A stretch of 64,000 nt of DNA from Bradyrhizobium guangzhouense (GCF_004114955.1 NZ_CP030053.1:6481001-6545000), one strand, 5' to 3'. Shown: positions 23,955-33,092, numbered from the stretch's first letter. Made by a program: numbers and translations. Notes: a model not told the origin generated them from the sequence alone.

Positions 23955-24190
23955 GGGTTCTTGTCCGCAACTGGTGGGGAACGTGTTCTAACGGTCACCC
24001 CTTATAGAAGGTTCCTGCGCCGTTAAATACCGCCAATTTGCGAAAAGGCGCGATGCGATCGCGTGGATCGATTGCGCAACTTCGCCGCGGGCACGTGCAT
24101 GTTCACTCCGACGTGCTGCAAAATATCATTGCCTTTGAAGCGGTTATGACAGAACGAATGCACCGTGCAGCCGGGGACCAAGGCAGAGCC

Positions 24191-24718
24191 ATGAGCATCG
24201 AAATCGACATATTGAACGGCGACGCCTCGTGGCCGATCGCAAGGCCGCTACATCAGGCCGTCTGGGGACCTGACATCGTCGAGAAGCTGCCCTGGGGACA
24301 CGTCAAATGGGCCAATGCCGATCTGCGCGTGCTGATCGAGACGCCCGAGGACGGCCTCGTCTGCCATGTCGGCATCTACTTTCGCACCGTCACCTGGAAT
24401 GGACAGAAGGTGCATGTCGGCGGCATCGGCGGCGTCTGCACGCGTGAGGATCGCCGCAACAGGGGCTATGCGACCATGGCGATCGACGCGGCCGTGCACA
24501 CCATGCGCGCCAACGAGGCGGTGCGCTTTGCGCTGCTGTTCTGCGAGCCGCACAATGTCGCATTCTATCAGGCCCGCAGCTGGTTGCCCTTCAAGGGCGA
24601 GGTCTATTGCGAGCAGCCGGAGGGGCGCATCCGCTTCGACCACATGGCTCCCTATGTCTTCAACATCGTCCGCGCGCCGACGCTCGGCACCATCGACCTG
24701 TGCGGCCTGCCCTGGTGA
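24191..24718 (+). CDS. GNAT-family acetyltransferase
   Basis: 175 residues from the ATG at 24191, which has AAGG upstream; an ATG at 24146 would add 15 residues. The acetyl-CoA motif reads GGIGGVCTREDRRNRGYATMAIDAA (R/QxxGxG/A as RRNRGYA; shown in two parts in the protein at about 82-106), and FYQARSWLPF is the late C-terminal motif. Layout resembles aminoglycoside 2'-N-acetyltransferases and the NodA-like GNATs, but the substrate is unknown. Divergent from sodB. Confidence 0.75.
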   Translation: MSIEIDILNGDASWPIARPLHQAVWGPDIVEKLPWGHVKWANADLRVLIETPEDGLVCHVGIYFRTVTWNGQKVHVGGIGGVCTREDRRNRGYATMAIDAAVHTMRANEAVRFALLFCEPHNVAFYQARSWLPFKGEVYCEQPEGRIRFDHMAPYVFNIVRAPTLGTIDLCGLPW

Positions 24719-24821
24719 GAGCTTCGCCCGGGCAAATGCGCGCGGGAATGTGATTCCATCAGGCGTTGCACGATCCCAATTTGCTGCTATTGAGACGCCT
24801 CCATTCCGAGGTCCTCATCCC

Positions 24822-25262
24822 ATGTCCCGCAGATTCGCCGTTCTCGCCGTGCTTCTGGCTGCCCTGTCGGGCGCGACGACCGCAGAGGCCCAGAGCGCGG
24901 AGGCAAGCGGGACCTGGCTCACGCAAGCGGGCGATGCCCGCGTCAAAATCAGCAAATGCGGCGGCGGCATCTGCGGCCATATCGTCTGGCTGCGCGAGCC
25001 CATGGACACCGCGACCGGCCAGCCCGCGACTGACAGCAAAAATCCCAATCCCGCGCTCGCCAAGCGGTCGATGATCGGACTGCCGCTGTTCTCCGGCATG
25101 CAGCCCGCAGGGCCGGGCAAATGGTCGGGCCAGATCTACAATGCCGATGACGGCAACACCTATGCGAGCAGCATCACGGTGACGTCAGCCGTGGCGTTGC
25201 GGGTCGAAGGCTGCGTCGGCGCGCTCTGCGGCGGCGAGACCTGGAGCCGCGTCGGGCGCTAG
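24822..25262 (+). CDS. DUF2147-family exported protein
   Basis: 146 residues with a signal peptide ending TTAEAQS. The mature part shows the DUF2147 pattern: GTWLTQAGDARVKISKC, CGGGICGHIVWLREP, and GQIYNADDGNTYASSITV, ending CVGALCGGETWSR. Family members are small periplasmic lipocalin-like beta-barrels of unknown role, often with paired cysteines as here. The 3' end overlaps the DUF3095 gene's stop on the other strand by 4 bp. Confidence 0.85.
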   Translation: MSRRFAVLAVLLAALSGATTAEAQSAEASGTWLTQAGDARVKISKCGGGICGHIVWLREPMDTATGQPATDSKNPNPALAKRSMIGLPLFSGMQPAGPGKWSGQIYNADDGNTYASSITVTSAVALRVEGCVGALCGGETWSRVGR

Positions 25263-26410
25263 CTCGCCGCCGCCATCGCCTTCAGCGCCGTTGCCGCCGA
25301 GGCGTAGCCGCCGCGCGCGCCGTCAATGAAGTGCACATGATCGCTGCGCAGCGCCGAGGGCGTGAAGCAGGTCATCATCGCGGCGTCCTGCTGATAGAGG
25401 CCGTAGCGCACGACACCGTCGCGTGCGGCCACGGCGAGGCGATCGCTCAAGGCGCGCTCGAGCTCGACCGTGCAGTCGAGGATCATGCGCAGGCCGTCGT
25501 CATATTTGCGGAAGTCGGAATTCTCGACCACCTGGCGCTTGTAGACCTTTGGCAGAAAGCCGCCGGCCTTGATGTCGAAGCGCATCAGGATATAGGCGAA
25601 AAACGTGAAGGCGAGCAGGCCGGCGCGGCGTCTGAACAACGACCCTCCGCGGGTCGCCCGCGCCTCATAGTCGAGCCCCTGGGGCGGCCATTTCAGCGGC
25701 GGCCCCTGCGGTGGCACGGGACGGCCCGCATCCGGACTGCGCTCGACCAGATGGATGATGTCCTCGATCACCCTGCGGAACGCGAGCGGATCGACGCCGG
25801 CAGCCGGCATCACCAGCACCGACAGGATCAGCCCACGCGAGGCGGGCATCACCTCGAAGCGGCAGGACAGGCCGGAGAGATCAGGCTGCGTGCCTGATGG
25901 CGCCTCGGTCACCGCGAACTCGCCGCGCTTCATCGCCGCGTCAGCCCAGGCAAGTCCGCCGCCGGAGAACATGGCATAGGACAAATTGGCCGACGGGCCG
26001 AAACGGGCAACGCGCACGTCGAGACCCCTGGCGCGGATGGCACTGACGGGCACCAGCGCGACGCGCATCTTCAGATCAAGGTCTTCCCGCACCCAGGTCG
26101 CGGTTGCCGCCAGCGCTTCTCGCGCCAGTTCGAGATCATCGGGGGCAACAGCGAAACTTGCGCCGTCGCCGCCGAACACGAAAGGAAATTCGCGGCCCTC
26201 CAGCGCGTTCGTCACCGCCGCGATCACGGCGGCCCCGGCCATGTTGACCGCCTTGTAGCGCTGCGCCGCGATGGCCTTGGTGGAATCGACGATGTCGGCG
26301 ACGCCGACGTACCAGTCGTCAGGCAGCGGCGAATACAGCGCAGGGTCCATCAGGCTGGTGAAGCCGCGGAAGACAGGGATGCTGCCGTAAAAGGATTCGC
26401 CTGGGATCAT
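25259..26410 (-). CDS. DUF3095-family protein with cyclase-like domain
   Basis: 383 residues from the ATG at 26410 (MIPGESFYGSIPVF). The N-terminal half has features of a class III nucleotide cyclase homology fold: YVGVADIVDSTKAI (about 33-46), where D and the next D would bind metal, and FPFVFGGDGASFAV (about 78-91). The C-terminal half has a hydrophobic patch near LLAFTFFAYILM. Whether it makes a cyclic nucleotide is not known for this family. Upstream in-frame sequence to 26578 is arginine-rich and unlikely to be translated. Confidence 0.78.
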   Translation of the reverse strand: MIPGESFYGSIPVFRGFTSLMDPALYSPLPDDWYVGVADIVDSTKAIAAQRYKAVNMAGAAVIAAVTNALEGREFPFVFGGDGASFAVAPDDLELAREALAATATWVREDLDLKMRVALVPVSAIRARGLDVRVARFGPSANLSYAMFSGGGLAWADAAMKRGEFAVTEAPSGTQPDLSGLSCRFEVMPASRGLILSVLVMPAAGVDPLAFRRVIEDIIHLVERSPDAGRPVPPQGPPLKWPPQGLDYEARATRGGSLFRRRAGLLAFTFFAYILMRFDIKAGGFLPKVYKRQVVENSDFRKYDDGLRMILDCTVELERALSDRLAVAARDGVVRYGLYQQDAAMMTCFTPSALRSDHVHFIDGARGGYASAATALKAMAAAS

Positions 26411-26595
26411 CTGACGATGCCGGATGGTTGGGACGCGTCCGAACGAGATACGCGGCAGGACCGATCCGGGTTCACCCCGGGACGTCCCGCTCGAGGCCGT
26501 GATGTTTGGCCGAAATGGCGCCGAACGACAAGGTCGCGCCGCGCCGCAATGCCGCATCTCGTCTTTGATCGGCATCAAACAGCCCGCCGGGGAGC

Positions 26596-27021
26596 ATGCT
26601 TATGCTTCATCGTTCTATGGGTCGCACGGGACCATCAGGGGTGTCTGACTTCGGCAACAAGGATTCCGACCGTCCGGTACGTCGACGTACCGGGCTCGAC
26701 ATCGTCAGCGCCGTCAAGATGCCGGAGGCGCTGACCGAGGCCGTGGACGCCTGGGCTGAGGCCCAGCAATTGTCGCGCGCCGATGCGATCTGCAAATTGG
26801 TCGAGCTCGGTCTCAGGATCGCTCCGGCAGCGCCGACGCCACCGCAAATCACGGTTGCATCCGACGCCGCCAGAATCGAAGAGATCGCCGTGCACGAGAT
26901 CGAGGCATTGCTCGATCCCGCCCTGCCCGCGGACGAACGCGAACGCCGCATTCGCCGTCTGACCGAAGGGCCGCCGGAATTCTCGCACGCACGGATTGAT
27001 CTTCCGAAACCCCAGACATAG
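26596..27021 (+). CDS. Small ribbon-helix-helix-like protein
   Basis: 141 residues. The middle (about 35-75, SAVKMPEALTEAVDAWAEAQ then LSRADAICKLVELGL) matches a ribbon-helix-helix fold as in CopG/Arc proteins, with one strand then two helices. The C-terminus (RIRRLTEGPPEFSHARIDLPK) is polar and charged. An N-terminal basic stretch (RPVRRRTG) may add DNA contact. No toxin partner is adjacent. Start could also be 26602 or 26620. It may bind DNA but no operator is evident. Confidence 0.6.
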   Translation: MLMLHRSMGRTGPSGVSDFGNKDSDRPVRRRTGLDIVSAVKMPEALTEAVDAWAEAQQLSRADAICKLVELGLRIAPAAPTPPQITVASDAARIEEIAVHEIEALLDPALPADERERRIRRLTEGPPEFSHARIDLPKPQT

Positions 27022-27030
27022 GCGCGGACG

Positions 27031-27073
27031 CTGAAGCGCGATGAGATCAGGATGAATCGTCATCGCGCTTCAG
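27031..27073. repeat. Palindromic repeat F1
   Basis: CTGAAGCGCGATGA (27031-27044) and TCATCGCGCTTCAG (27060-27073) are perfect inverted arms around GATCAGGATGAATCG. It sits just after the RHH-like gene and may end its transcript. Confidence 0.65.
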
Positions 27074-27083
27074 GTTATGGTTT

Positions 27084-27132
27084 GAGCATGATCTTGCCGG
27101 AAAACCGCTCCACACTTTTCCGGATCATGCTC
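27084..27132. repeat. Palindromic repeat F2
   Basis: Inverted arms GAGCATGATCTTGCCGGAAAA and TTTTCCGGATCATGCTC surround CCGCTCCACAC. This element type is widespread between genes in Bradyrhizobium and Rhodopseudomonas (general knowledge). It adjoins F1, forming a composite. Confidence 0.7.
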
Positions 27133-27347
27133 TAGTGCAGCTTCTCGTCCTGGCGCTTGCGCAAGCTCGGCGACGGCGCATCATGACAGCCGATCAGCCG
27201 CACGAATTGCTGCGGATGCATTTCGTAACCGTGGCTGCCGGAATTTTGATGCGACATTGGCGGGCAGCGCGCTTCGTCCACTCTCGCAGGCGATGGCTCC
27301 GCGGAGGCCCGGCCCTGGCTCACGGCATTGACATTTGGCGTTGCCAT
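27132..27347 (-). CDS. Small hypothetical protein
   Basis: 71 residues, hydrophilic, no signal peptide or helix, ending APSPSLRKRQDEKLH. AGGGAG precedes the ATG at a good distance, which is the main support. Its stop abuts repeat F2. The tail APSPS-basic resembles that of the exported DUF3551 protein at 33142-33423, but there is no signal peptide here. Could be noncoding. Confidence 0.4.
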   Translation of the reverse strand: MATPNVNAVSQGRASAEPSPARVDEARCPPMSHQNSGSHGYEMHPQQFVRLIGCHDAPSPSLRKRQDEKLH

Positions 27348-27472
27348 GGACTGCTCCCTTTCGTTAGGGCAGCTCGATTGACATAACCCAATCGATGACG
27401 TGACATCTTACGACCAAATCCGGCCTGTTGTCATTGCGCCGGATCAACGCCATTCGTCGGCCCGGCTCAGGC

Positions 27473-28195
27473 TCAGGCCGTGTTCCCGGCATCGATCGTG
27501 AACACCGTGCCGGTCACGTTGCGACCGCCGTCGCCGAGCAGGTACTCAACCATTCGTGCGACGTCGTCGGTCTCCGGCAGGCGGCGCAGCGCGCTGCGCC
27601 CGGCTATACGCTTGCGGCCCTCGTCGGAGAGCGTGTGCGTGAGTTCGGTATCGATGAAGCCGGGCGCAATCGCGTTCACCGTGATGCCGAGCTTGCCGAC
27701 CTCGCGCGCGAGCGAGCGGGTGAAGCCGGTCGCCGCGGCCTTGGTCGCACCATAGACCGAGAGGCCGTTATAGCCTGTGGTCGCGATGATCGAGGAGATG
27801 TTGATGATGCGCCCGGCGCCATCAGCCATCATCTGGCGCGCGACATATTTGGTGAGGATGATCGGCGACAGCACGTTGAGCTGCACCAGCGCTTCGATCT
27901 CCGAATTGTGCATGGTGGCGAGCAGGCCTTCGGTACCGAGGCCGGCATTGTTGACGAGCCCGTAGATCGGGCCGAATTCGTCGCGCACGAGCTTTGCGAA
28001 AGCCGGGATCGCATCGATCACCGAGAGATCGCACGCACGGAAATGCAGACGTCCCTCGGAGGCGGCGATCGCAGCCGTGAGCTCGTCGCTCTCGCGCCGC
28101 GCGGCCGCGATCACGTTGTAGCCTGCGCCGATGAGGCGCCTGCCGATCGCAAGGCCAATGCCGCGGCTGCCGCCGGTGACGAGGACATTATGCAT
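27473..28195 (-). CDS. Short-chain dehydrogenase/reductase (FabG-like)
   Basis: 240 residues, classical SDR. The cofactor motif is TGGSRGIGLAIG (7-18), the NNAG motif is present (about 85), and the catalytic Ser and Tyr-x3-Lys are in NISSII and VYGATKAA. Arg/Lys-type residues after the first strand (ARRESD) favour NADPH. It overlaps the AMP-ligase stop by 8 bp, so it is the last gene of the SDR/ligase/ACP cassette and likely reduces a 3-oxoacyl or aldehyde intermediate carried by the ACP. Confidence 0.87.
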   Translation of the reverse strand: MHNVLVTGGSRGIGLAIGRRLIGAGYNVIAAARRESDELTAAIAASEGRLHFRACDLSVIDAIPAFAKLVRDEFGPIYGLVNNAGLGTEGLLATMHNSEIEALVQLNVLSPIILTKYVARQMMADGAGRIINISSIIATTGYNGLSVYGATKAAATGFTRSLAREVGKLGITVNAIAPGFIDTELTHTLSDEGRKRIAGRSALRRLPETDDVARMVEYLLGDGGRNVTGTVFTIDAGNTA

Positions 28196-29570
28196 CGGTG
28201 CGCGCCAGTTTTCCGGCCGGAGTGACGTCGAGCGCCTCGACGAAGCGGATCACGGCCGGCACCTTGTGCGAGGCGAGCTGCGCACGGCACTGATCCAGGA
28301 TCTGGTCGCGGATCTCTTTGGCCCGTCCCGGATCGGTGCCTTCAGTGAGGATCACGTCGGCCACGACGATACCACCGGTGATCGGGCTGCGGCGCGACTT
28401 GGCCCGCGACATCCTGACGTCAGGATGCCGGTTGATCGCCGCCTCGATCTCTTCGGGGTGAACCTTCAGCCCGCCGATATTGATGATGCCGCCGCGGCGG
28501 CCGACGAAATAATAGCGGTCGCCCCGCAACTCGACGATATCGCCGCTGTCGACGAAACCGTCAGCATCGGTGAGCGCCGCCGCGTTGCGGCCGATATAAG
28601 CGTGCGCCGTGCGCGTCGAGCGAATGCGCAGCGAGCCATCGACGACCTTCATCTCGACGCCGTTGCGATTGCCGAGATAATCGGCCGGAAATCCTTCGAG
28701 CCCGTCATTGACGGCGAAGCCGACGCCGGCCTCGGTCGAGGCGTAGGCGTGGCCGACGGAGGAATCGGGAAATGCGGCCTTCAGCCCGTCGAGCACCGCC
28801 TGGTCGGCGATCTCACCGGAGAGACGAACGTAACCCGGCGCGAATTGCGCAGCCGAACCGCTCATCAACAGCTTGCGCCAGTGCGACGGCGTGCCGGAGA
28901 TGTGGGAGACCGCGCGCGCATTCAATCGCGCAACGTGATCGGCGAGCGCTTCATGCGGGTCCGACAACACCATCGAGCCACCGGACAGGATGGCGCGGAG
29001 AAAGATCTGCAAGCCGCCATAGCGGCGGATGTCATAGAACGTGGCCCAGACAGGCGCGGGTCCCTTGGCCGGGCCTTCGGCGACGATCGCGCCGGTGAGC
29101 GCTTCCAGCGTATGACCAACGATCTTCGGCACGCCCGAGGTGCCCGACGTCAGCATCAGCCATTCGGTCGCGCGTTCGGTCTTCGCGGGCGTGGTGGTTT
29201 GGAGCGGCAATCGTGCGGTGACGACCAGCGACACGCCGGCTTCGGCCCAGCGATCGGGCTGGTCGGTGACGACGGCGTCGATCCCGGCATCCGCGATCAA
29301 AGCGTCAAGATGCGCCGGATCGAGGTCGGGCGGGCACAGCAGCATGCGGCCTGCGATGCCGTCGAGCTCGATCATGGCAAGGCCGGAGCGGAGCTGGTCC
29401 GACAGCTTGAGCAGGACGGCCCGGCCGGACAGCTCGCGCAAGCGGCCGCCCAGCACGGTCTGCGACACGATGTCGGTCAGCGACACGACATCGTGCGCGT
29501 CCGACAGCGTACGTCCCTTCAGCTCCGCGCCGAGATGGTCGCGGAGCGCAAAGATCTCACGCGGGGACAT
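28188..29570 (-). CDS. AMP-dependent acid ligase (ANL superfamily)
   Basis: 460 residues from ATG 29570. The ANL phosphate loop is LMLTSGTSGVPKIV (about 137-150); YASTEAGVGF gives the A5 motif; DGFVDSGDIVEL is A7 and GRRGGIINIGGLKVHPEEIE A8; TPAGKLARTD holds the A10 lysine. It adenylates a carboxylic acid and loads it on a thiol. It overlaps the end of the ACP gene by 14 bp, so loading that ACP is the simplest reading. It is shorter than usual acyl-CoA synthetases, with a reduced N-terminal subdomain. Confidence 0.85.
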   Translation of the reverse strand: MSPREIFALRDHLGAELKGRTLSDAHDVVSLTDIVSQTVLGGRLRELSGRAVLLKLSDQLRSGLAMIELDGIAGRMLLCPPDLDPAHLDALIADAGIDAVVTDQPDRWAEAGVSLVVTARLPLQTTTPAKTERATEWLMLTSGTSGVPKIVGHTLEALTGAIVAEGPAKGPAPVWATFYDIRRYGGLQIFLRAILSGGSMVLSDPHEALADHVARLNARAVSHISGTPSHWRKLLMSGSAAQFAPGYVRLSGEIADQAVLDGLKAAFPDSSVGHAYASTEAGVGFAVNDGLEGFPADYLGNRNGVEMKVVDGSLRIRSTRTAHAYIGRNAAALTDADGFVDSGDIVELRGDRYYFVGRRGGIINIGGLKVHPEEIEAAINRHPDVRMSRAKSRRSPITGGIVVADVILTEGTDPGRAKEIRDQILDQCRAQLASHKVPAVIRFVEALDVTPAGKLARTDA

Positions 29571-29802
29571 TTTCGTAGGCCCGCACGAAATCACCCACGG
29601 TGGCGGGGAACGCGGCGTCCTCGGAAATGGTGAAGGGGTCGACGCCGGTTTCGTCTTCGAGACGGGCGACAAGGATCGCGAAGGCGAGCGAGTCGAAGCC
29701 CGTCTCATGCAGGGACAGATCGTCCGTGAGCGCGGGAAGCGTGACGTGCTGTTCCTTGGCGATCTGCTGGATCGCCTCGATGACCTTGGACCGTACCGAC
29801 AT
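29557..29802 (-). CDS. Free-standing acyl/peptidyl carrier protein
   Basis: 81 residues from ATG 29802. The phosphopantetheine site is the serine in HETGFDSLAFAILVA (about 38), with Asp before it as in all carrier proteins. Helices 1 to 4 are visible (IEAIQQIAKEQ; LVARLEDETG; TVGDFVRAYEN). It is acidic. The gene runs into the AMP-ligase gene, and an acyl-CoA synthetase follows upstream by 150 bp, so it belongs to a specialised acyl pathway rather than housekeeping fatty-acid synthesis. Confidence 0.86.
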   Translation of the reverse strand: MSVRSKVIEAIQQIAKEQHVTLPALTDDLSLHETGFDSLAFAILVARLEDETGVDPFTISEDAAFPATVGDFVRAYENVPA

Positions 29803-29953
29803 GGCTGGCTCGCTTCTTCCTGAGTTAATCGACCGTATGTCTTGCGGCGGCTCTTGATGACCGCCTCCCATGGCCGTCTGTTTACCCGACAGAAGTAAAT
29901 GGCCTCTTGGACAATTCAGATAAAATTGGACCTATCTGCCGATTTTGCCGCGG

Positions 29954-31768
29954 CTAAAGCCTGATCGTTCCGTCGACGATCTGCGCAAAAACATCTGAAT
30001 CGAGCGCGATATACGCGCCGGATTTCGGCTCCAACATGAACAGCGGCTCGGCGATCGCGGCCGGGTCAAATCCCTCGCGCGCGAGGTCGCCCTTCTTCTG
30101 TTTGAAGGTCTCGGTCGCATCGAGCTCGCGCGAGACGCGGATGAAGACCGGGCAAGCATAGGCCGGCAGGCGTTGGGCGAGATGAGCCGGCAGCATTTCG
30201 AGGTCAAAACCCTCGTTAACCACGATCGCGCTCATTCCGGCACGGCCATCCGCGCCGGGAATACTGACGCCATAGGTCGTGGCATCGACCACGCCGGTAA
30301 AATCGCGCACGGCGTCATTGACCTCCGAGGTCGCGACGTTCTCGCCCTTCCAGCGGAAAGTGTCGCCGATGCGATCGACGAAATGGAAGAAGCCCTTGTC
30401 GTCGAGCCGCATCAGATCGCCGGTGCGGAACCAGGCATCGCCCCTGGCAAAGACGTCGCGCAAAATCTTCTTCTCGGTCTCACCGGCGTCGGTATAGCCC
30501 TCGAAGCGACCGCCCCCCTCCTCGGCCTTGCCGATGCGGCCAATCGCCTCGCCGGCCTCGCCGCGGACGCAGGCGATGCAGAATCCCTCGTCGTTGCGCA
30601 GCGGCGCGCCGCTGTCGGGGTCGAGCTTGACGAGACTTGCCGGAAAGCGATGCGCCAGCAACGGCGGGATGCGGCCGATGGCGCCCTTCTGTCCCTCGAC
30701 ATTGAACAGCGAGAAATTACCTTCGGTCGCGGCATAGAATTCGAGGATGCGCGGAATCGCGAAGCGGCTCTGGAAATCCTCCCAGATATCGCCGCGCAGG
30801 CCGTTGCCGCAGACCAGCCGCAATCGGTGGCGGTTCTCGTATTCCGACGGCGGCGCCTTGAGCAGATAGCGGCAAAGCTCGCCGATATACTGAAACAGCG
30901 TGCAATCGTGCCTGACGATGTCGGGCCAGAAATTCGACGCCGAGAACTTCTCCGCGATCACCACCGAGCCGCCGGCAGCCAGCATGCTGCACGGCGCGAC
31001 GATGCCACCGACCGAATGGAACAGCGGCAGGCAGTCATAGAGCCGATCCTGCGGCGTCGCGCCAGTGAGGCCGGCGAACCAAAAGCCCCAATTGAGGATG
31101 CGGCGATGGCTGATGCTGGCAGCTTTCGGCAAGCCCGTCGTGCCCGACGTGTAGATCAGCAGCGCGCGGTCATCGATGCTGACGCCGCCGTGCTCCTCCG
31201 GCAACAGCGGTCCGTCGTCGAGCGCGGCGAGGGCGACATCGATCGCGCGCTCGCTGCGGGCATCGCCATGGGTCCAGATTTTCGCCTCGGTCTTCAGATG
31301 CGGCATTGCGCTGTCCAGCGTCTCCGTCAACGCGTGCGCGACGATGAGATGGGTGGGCTTTGCCACATCGATGCAATGCGCCAGCGACTGACCGACAAGT
31401 TTGGTATTCAGCAGTGCGACCACGCCGCCGACGCGGCTGATGCCGAGCCAGGCCGCCACATAATCAATGCCATTCGGCATGATCAGGCCGACTGTGTCAC
31501 CCTTGACGACGCCCACCGAGCGCGCCCAGCGCGCATAGCTGATAATGCGCTTCGACAGGCTGTCATAGTCGAGCGTGGCATCGTCCGTGACCAGTGCGAC
31601 GCGATCGGGTTGGCGCCGCGCCCAATCGTCGACGACGTCGGCGAACAGCCGCCCGGGCAGCGTCTCGATCCGCGCGGTCAGCTCGATCGCCTTCAACCAG
31701 ATCTTTGAGGCCGAAGGCGCGCGTGCGGCCTTCGCTTGCTCGATGACACCGGTGGTCATGCCGTTCAT
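29954..31768 (-). CDS. FATP/FadD6-type long-chain acyl-CoA synthetase
   Basis: 604 residues. P-loop LLIYTSGTTGLPKAAS (about 207-222); FYAATEGNFSLFN marks the long- or very-long-chain FATP class; DAWFRTGDLMRLDDKGFFHFVDR and GDTFRWKGENVATSEV follow. Activates fatty acids to CoA esters at the inner membrane. It lies upstream of the ACP/ligase/SDR genes on the same strand, 150 bp away, and may feed them. Alternative start at M4. Confidence 0.88.
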   Translation of the reverse strand: MNGMTTGVIEQAKAARAPSASKIWLKAIELTARIETLPGRLFADVVDDWARRQPDRVALVTDDATLDYDSLSKRIISYARWARSVGVVKGDTVGLIMPNGIDYVAAWLGISRVGGVVALLNTKLVGQSLAHCIDVAKPTHLIVAHALTETLDSAMPHLKTEAKIWTHGDARSERAIDVALAALDDGPLLPEEHGGVSIDDRALLIYTSGTTGLPKAASISHRRILNWGFWFAGLTGATPQDRLYDCLPLFHSVGGIVAPCSMLAAGGSVVIAEKFSASNFWPDIVRHDCTLFQYIGELCRYLLKAPPSEYENRHRLRLVCGNGLRGDIWEDFQSRFAIPRILEFYAATEGNFSLFNVEGQKGAIGRIPPLLAHRFPASLVKLDPDSGAPLRNDEGFCIACVRGEAGEAIGRIGKAEEGGGRFEGYTDAGETEKKILRDVFARGDAWFRTGDLMRLDDKGFFHFVDRIGDTFRWKGENVATSEVNDAVRDFTGVVDATTYGVSIPGADGRAGMSAIVVNEGFDLEMLPAHLAQRLPAYACPVFIRVSRELDATETFKQKKGDLAREGFDPAAIAEPLFMLEPKSGAYIALDSDVFAQIVDGTIRL

Positions 31769-31952
31769 TCTTTCGGACGGTATCCGCTTGTTGCCTCAAG
31801 CTTAGCCCGCGCGCCCTGCCCAGGTGTTAAGAGACAAGGTAAAAGCCCGTTAGCGCGCGATTAACCGCGATCATCCTTTACCAATCCGACGGGATCGGCG
31901 TGCGGCCTGGCGTGTTTCTTGCGATAGCAAATACGGCGGCTGCGCGTACTTT

Positions 31953-32089
31953 CCCTCTCCCCTTGTGAGAGAGGGTGGTGCGCGTAAGCGCGACGGGTGA
32001 GGGGTCTGTCTCCACAGAGACAATCTCACGAGTGGATAAAGCCCCTCATCCGGCGCTTCGCGCCACCTTCTCCCACAAGGGGAGAAGGA
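31953..32089. repeat. Intergenic palindromic repeat, family E (copy 1)
   Basis: CCCTCTCCCCTTGTGAGAGAG on the left is answered by CTCCCACAAGGGGAGAAGG on the right; inside are inverted GGTGCGCGTAAGCGCGAC/GGCGCTTCGCGCCACC. Copy 2 is at 49938-50079. It lies between the divergent acyl-CoA synthetase and TctC genes and ends 14 bp before the latter's ATG, so it may influence its translation. Confidence 0.7.
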
Positions 32090-32102
32090 AGAGGAGAGCG
32101 GG

Positions 32103-33092
32103 ATGCAGATGATGATCACCAGGCGACATTTGCTTCGGGGCGCGGCTGGCGCCGCAGCTGCGCTCGCAGCGCCGCGCGCCTTTGCCGTCGGCAATCCATC
32201 CTATCCATCACGCAGCGTGAAATGGGTGGTGCCTTACGCACCGGGCGGCGCGACCGATGTGCTGTCACGGCTGATCTGCCGACGGCTGTCCGACCGGCTC
32301 GGCCAGACATTCATCGTCGAGAACAAGCCCGGTGCGGGCAGCAATATCGGAACGCAGGCCGTGATCAGCTCCGCACCGGACGGATACACGCTGCTGCTGA
32401 CCTCGACCGCGAACGCGATCAACGCCTCGTTCGATCCGGCGATGCCGTATGATTTCGCCAAGGGCATCACGCCGGTCGCCGGCGTCGCGCGCATTCCGCT
32501 GGTGCTGGTCGTCAGCAACGATTTACCGGTGAAGAGCGTCGCCGACTTCATCGCCTATGCCAAGGCCAATCCCGGCAAGATGTCGATCGCGTCCTCCGGC
32601 ATCGGCACCTCGCTGCATCTCTCCGGCGAGCTGTTCAAGTCGATGGCGGGCGTGCAGTTCGCGCACGTGCCGTACCGTGGCTCCGCGCCGGGCCTGACCG
32701 ATGTGATGAGCGGCCAGATCCAGGGCATGTTCGACAATGTCACCTCGTCTTTCGAGCTGGTGCGTGCGGGCAAGCTGCGCGCACTCGGCGTCACCACGCG
32801 CGAGCGCTCGGACATCCTGCCCGACGTGCCGCCGATCGCGGACACGTTACCCGGCTACGAGACGTCGTCCTTCTACGGCGTCGGCGCGCCCTACGACACG
32901 CCGCGCGAGATCGTCGACCTGCTCAATCGCGAGGTCGATGCGGCTTTGTCCGACTCCGGGATCAAGGCCCGCATCGCCGAGCTCGGCGCGATCCCGCTGC
33001 ACGGCAATGCCGGCGAGTTCGCCAGCATGCTCTCCGCCGAGACCGAGCGCTGGCGCAAGGTGGTCGAGCTATCGGGGATCAAGAAGGAATAG
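32103..33092 (+). CDS. TctC/Bug-family periplasmic binding protein, Tat-exported
   Basis: 329 residues. A twin-arginine signal (TRRHLLRGAAG) ends near APRAFA. The mature protein has the TctC pattern: WVVPYAPGGATDVLSRL, IVENKPGAGSNIG, SAPDGYTLL and VPYRGSAPGLTDVMSG. These receptors bind carboxylates for TRAP-like TTT transporters; no TctA or TctB is adjacent, so it is an orphan. Ligand unknown. The first ATG is used; a second (M3/M4) is close to the Tat motif. Confidence 0.88.
   Translation: MQMMITRRHLLRGAAGAAAALAAPRAFAVGNPSYPSRSVKWVVPYAPGGATDVLSRLICRRLSDRLGQTFIVENKPGAGSNIGTQAVISSAPDGYTLLLTSTANAINASFDPAMPYDFAKGITPVAGVARIPLVLVVSNDLPVKSVADFIAYAKANPGKMSIASSGIGTSLHLSGELFKSMAGVQFAHVPYRGSAPGLTDVMSGQIQGMFDNVTSSFELVRAGKLRALGVTTRERSDILPDVPPIADTLPGYETSSFYGVGAPYDTPREIVDLLNREVDAALSDSGIKARIAELGAIPLHGNAGEFASMLSAETERWRKVVELSGIKKE

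Noticed and set aside
24191..24718. NodA-like nodulation acyltransferase
   Set aside because: Only general GNAT layout fits; NodA signature residues and nod-gene context are absent.
27135..27386. 83-codon plus-strand frame opposite the small protein at 27132-27347
   Set aside because: No ribosome site and starts inside repeat F2; the minus-strand frame has a good AGGGAG site and is preferred.
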